Of a DNA stretch of 64,000 nucleotides, positions 61,235 through 64,000 are shown piece after piece; the stretch's first letter is position 1, and each line of letters begins with the position of its first letter. Location: assembly GCA_963575745.1 (NCBI GenBank), contig CAUYUJ010014593.1, forward strand, positions 775,008 to 839,007, given 5' to 3'. Under the pieces are notes generated by a model. It did not search any database. It was not told where the DNA came from and saw nothing but the letters and a program-made list of their open reading frames with translations. This DNA is from Prorocentrum cordatum (taxonomy: Eukaryota > Sar > Dinophyceae > Prorocentrales > Prorocentraceae). Made by a program: the position numbers and the translations under genes.

Positions 61235-61270
61235 TGCCGGCGGGTAAGGGGGGGGGGTTCAAAACCCTCC
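60556..61270 (-). repeat. inverted partial copy of the repeat's GTC/ACATTCTTGCG part
   Basis: (GTC)n tracts, then CAAAACCCCCTCGGG, GTCGAACCCCCC and GGCGCAAGAATGTGTCGTCG in reverse orientation relative to the cassettes at 57863-58070 and 59210-59310, followed by (GGC)n. Confidence 0.65.
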
Positions 61271-61970
61271 GGGGGGGCCCGGGGAGGGGGGAGGGAGGGG
61301 GGTTCGGACCTTCCAGTTCTTATGGGGGGGAGGCGGGGTGGGGCGGGGGGGTTCTGGGTTGGGGGGGGGTCCCCCCGGATTTTGACCCCTCTCATTAAGA
61401 TTGTTTTGGAGTGGGGGGAGGGGGCCCCGGTTATTTTACCCCCCCTTCAGATTTTTTTCCAGCATAGCCGCGGTGGATCGCGCTTCCTCAGACGGGAGGA
61501 GGAAATGGCCGCGGAACGGCCAGAAAACCGTCAGACCATGCAGACCTTCAAGAGGCGTCCATGCGCCGTGAAAGCACACGCTGCGGGCGTTTTCCTCCGG
61601 TTTCGGGTCCCGGGGGTCGATCCAGCTCGAGAAGCCTTGCATCATAATGGGGTCGGGAGTTTGGGTTGCATTCTATGTAGGCCGCTGTTATTCATTCACG
61701 ACGTCGGACCTTCAGCCCCCACGAGTGGTAGATGTCCTGGGAGACAGGGACCTGGGCCCAGGGCTGTGCCTCCACAGGGCGAGCTCTTCATCCTGGTGAT
61801 GACTAGGGGGGGTGGATATCATGGCGGGGGCCATGATATTTCCCCAGACTTCATGGCGCCTCTTCTTATTTCGTTACGTCCCTGGCCCACCCGCTGGGCC
61901 GCGCACGTGGCGCCGGTCATGATTTGCACCCCCCCCTCTTGGACACCCCCCTCTTGGCCGCTCCCGAGAG
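61271..61970. other. end of kelch intron 3; no gene
   Basis: G runs at 61325-61380. Nothing recognisable from 61400 up to the acceptor CTCCCGAGAG at 61970. Confidence 0.45.
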
Positions 61971-62193
61971 GTACCTCAACGACCTGCACGGGCTGGACCT
62001 GGACACAAGCACCTGGTACTCGGTGAAGACGAGCGGGGAGAGGCCGCCGCCGCGGGCGAACCACGCGTCGGCCGTGGACGGCTTCCGGCTCTACATCTTC
62101 GGGGGCTGGGATGGCACGAAGCGGCTGAACGACCTCTACGTTCTGGACGCCGGCGGCGCGCCGAAGCCGCCATGGAGCAGAAAAGGGTCTTGA
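61971..62193 (+). CDS. kelch-repeat protein, exon D
   Basis: Encodes YLNDLHGLDLDTSTWYSVKT, RPPPRANHASAVDGFRLYIF, GGWDGTKRLNDLYVLDA: the end of one kelch blade and a complete next one with the paired Gly, Tyr and Trp positions. It joins exon C in phase 2. The frame stops at TGA 62191-62193; the true exon probably ends earlier (for instance at GACGCCG|GC near 62152), with further blades beyond the window. Confidence in the kelch call is high, in the end coordinate low. Confidence 0.75.
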
Positions 62194-62916
62194 GGATGCT
62201 TTGCGTGTTATGCCTCCCTGGGCACACCACGGGCCCCGGGACGGTCAGCAAAACGTTTCTGGCTGAGAAGGTGGTTCCGTGGAAAAGATCCGGGATCCGG
62301 GATTCGTTTCTCTGAGGACCCGCTACGTTCATGCCGACGGGGGGGGCGCGGCAAGTGACTACAGTCGGCCCGGAGTAGTAGGTCGACACTGCCAAATCAA
62401 GTGTACCCTTGTGTCCTGAGTCTCGCGACCCATGCTTCCTACATTCCTGTGGCAATGTGGCCCTCGGAAGGGTCTTGTGTCCTCTCGTGTGTCCTGTCCA
62501 ATCGAGTCCGACTGTATAAGGGGGCAGTGGACCGACCGCCTCAGAAGCCGCCGCCCTCCGAGGGGGCCGCCCTCGCGGGAGGCCTTCTGAGAATCGCCAC
62601 GCCTTCTCGGAAGGCCAGAGCTGGACCTAGACGCTGCTCTGCTGGACTTCGGCCGTGTCTTGTGATTTTTTGTTCTGGCAGGGGGGGGCACAGGAAGACA
62701 GGCAGAGCAACATGAAGCACAGAACGACAGCAAAAACGAACAGCAGCGTTGAGGTCCAGCCTTGCAGCCCCTCGCCCCACCCCATGGCCCACGTCTCTCT
62801 GCTCGAGCCGGCCCGCGGACGGACGATGCGTCCCCGGGGCCCACCCTGGCCGGAGCCGCGCCCTGGCCGCGGCGGTGGCAGCGTCAAAGGCTGGCCCGAG
62901 CCTTCCCCGAGCCTTC
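62194..62916. other. no gene recognised
   Basis: Mixed sequence with short frames; nothing supported on either strand. Confidence 0.45.
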
Positions 62917-63105
62917 AGTCGGGCCTGTCCCCCTACAGGGGGATGTTCGACGAGAAATTTAAAAGAATACCCCAAACATACTCCAACAAGGTCAAACAAT
63001 ATCTAAAAAATAGTACCCAGGCTATTTTTGGATCATGTTCTGACTATTTTGGGGGTGTGTTTTATCTTTCGTCGAACATCCCCCTGCAGGGGGACAGGCC
63101 CGACT
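62917..63105. mobile_element. 189-bp element with terminal inverted repeats of about 37 bp
   Basis: The left arm starts AGTCGGGCCTGTCCCCCT and the right arm ends AGGGGGACAGGCCCGACT; the arms continue through GGATGTTCGACGA with one or two mismatches. Each arm itself contains a TCCCCCTGCAGGGGGA-type palindrome. The centre is AT-rich and non-coding. MITE- or introner-like. Confidence 0.75.
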
Positions 63106-63263
63106 TAGCCCGAGCCACGACGCCGTGGACCGCGGCCCTCCGGGAGGGCGCCGCCCCTCCCCCCCCTCGCCCCGCCCCTCCCCCCCCTCTCCTGCGCGCC
63201 GCCGAGGACACGCGGGAGATGGCGTGGTCCCTCCTCCGGCCCACGGGCTGCGCGCCTCAGGCG

Positions 63264-63440
63264 ACTGGCGGGAAGAGGAGGAGGGAGGGCGGGAAGGGGT
63301 GGAGGAAGAGGGGGGGAAGGGGGGGAGGAGGGAGGGAGGGAAGGGGTGGAGGAGGGAGGGAGGGAAGGGGTGGAGGAGGGAGGGAGGGAAGGGGTGGAGG
63401 AGGGACGGAGGGAGGGAGGGAAGGGGTGGAGGAGGGATGG
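63264..63440. repeat. GGGAGGGAAGGGGTGGAGGA tandem repeat
   Basis: Purine-rich units of about 20-24 bp, at least five in tandem. Confidence 0.8.
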
Positions 63441-63473
63441 TGGACACGGACGGTGGCACGCGCGCCGGGGCGT

Positions 63474-63671
63474 GCTCAGCAGCCGCTAGGTGCTTCGAGG
63501 CGGTTGTGTGCAAAGGGGGCTTTGCAGTGACGATAGCGGTTCTGATAGCAGCAATCTTTATCAGTGATCCGGTTTCGTTCTTCACGGCTGACTCCATTGC
63601 TCTAGATGAAGCGGTCGAGGTTGTGAGGAAATCCACGCTTGAAATAAGCAGCCGGCCATCCGACACGCGAT
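63474..63671 (+). CDS. possible exon with a hydrophobic segment
   Basis: In one frame this reads CFEAVVCKGGFAVTIAVLIA then AIFISDPVSFFTADSIALDE and VVRKSTLEISSRPSDTRFG, more protein-like than the flanking repeat. It has one potential membrane segment of about 16 residues. No start, splice sites or family could be fixed. Confidence 0.25.
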
Positions 63672-63699
63672 TTGGGCTTCGAGAAAGAAGGAAAGAAAG

Positions 63700-64000
63700 A
63701 GGGATGGAGGGAGAAGGAGGGAGGAGGAGGAGGAGGAGGAGGAGGAGGAGGAGGAGGAGGAGGAGGAAGAGGAGGAGGAGGAGGAGGAGGAGGGAGGGTT
63801 AGAGCGACGGTCAAGCTGGAGGACGTCGGGGGCAACGCATAATGGAGGAGGCTGGAGGGATGCATGAGGGGGGCGGCGAAGAGAGGGACGATGTCGAGGG
63901 GGGGACGAAGCAGGAGTCAGGAGGAAGAGGCGGAAGAGAAGGTGAATGAGCGGGAGCAACGGCGGGATGGATGGGGAGGACTAGGATAGGGATCGAGATA
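63700..64000. repeat. (GGA)n tract and purine-rich end
   Basis: 63716-63797 is nearly pure (GGA)n. The rest to the window end is purine-rich without a gene. Confidence 0.8.

Larger units (their letters stand above)
36064..61970 (+). other. kelch intron 3, about 25.9 kb, carrying many mobile elements
   Basis: Inferred from the in-phase kelch join between exons C and D. Donor GC|GTACCC and acceptor CGAGAG|GTACCTC share GTACC at both ends. It includes the LINE, the 42-56 kb region and the higher-order repeats. Alternative: exon D belongs to a paralogue and the gene is misassembled. Confidence 0.55.

Noticed and set aside
62627-62887. Antisense small membrane protein
   Set aside because: One hydrophobic stretch in an otherwise Arg/Gly/Pro-rich frame, with no supporting context.

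Overview
The window reads as nuclear DNA of a dinoflagellate. The main evidence is a near-complete relic of the conserved dinoflagellate spliced leader (DinoSL) at 36697-36717. Supporting signs are GC-rich, repeat-dominated DNA, all credible coding sequence on the + strand, at least one GC donor among the inferred introns, and abundant short elements with terminal inverted repeats, some of them introner-like. The genus cannot be fixed from sequence alone; a Prorocentrum- or Suessiales-like genome is my guess. No rRNA, tRNA, SL-RNA or U-snRNA gene was seen.

Layout. 1-3.2 kb: triplet repeats and GC-rich filler. 3.26-5.39 kb: a ubiquitin-like/WLM-metalloprotease/PUB protein (Wss1/SPRTN type). 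5.4-11.5 kb: gene-poor DNA with foldback elements, a 14-bp tandem array and one introner-like element. 11.5-18.1 kb: a tyrosine-recombinase retrotransposon with split direct repeats (A1-ORFs-B1-A2-B2, PAT/Ngaro plan). It carries a membrane-anchored leader ORF, a gag-like ORF, RT/RNase H, an overlapping tyrosine recombinase and a cytosine-methyltransferase-like domain. 18.2-24.6 kb: tandem units, microsatellites and an inverted-orientation AACCGATA array. 24.7-28 kb: a duplicated segment with a Cys-rich ORF, intact in one copy and broken in the other. 28.7-32.4 kb: a second AACCGATA array and a long block of the GGCC-TCTTGGG repeat.

32.9-62.2 kb: four exons of a kelch-repeat gene can be joined in phase. 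The third intron of this model is about 25.9 kb and holds most of the second half of the window. Inside it are a full-length LINE that starts exactly at the spliced-leader relic (36697-about 41007), a region at 42.7-55.8 kb bracketed by two 0.6-kb direct repeats, a seven-copy palindrome array, and a higher-order repeat (57.8-61.3 kb). The bracketed region holds a transposase-like ORF, a broken DNA methyltransferase-like gene, a Cys-rich/AT-hook protein and a frame-broken alpha-helical protein. The last 1.8 kb holds another inverted-repeat element and GGA-rich DNA.

Reading the parts together: most coding capacity belongs to mobile elements. Two of them seem to exploit or carry host functions: the LINE bears the host spliced leader, and the retrotransposon carries a DNA-methyltransferase-like domain. 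The only clear host genes are the metalloprotease and the kelch gene.
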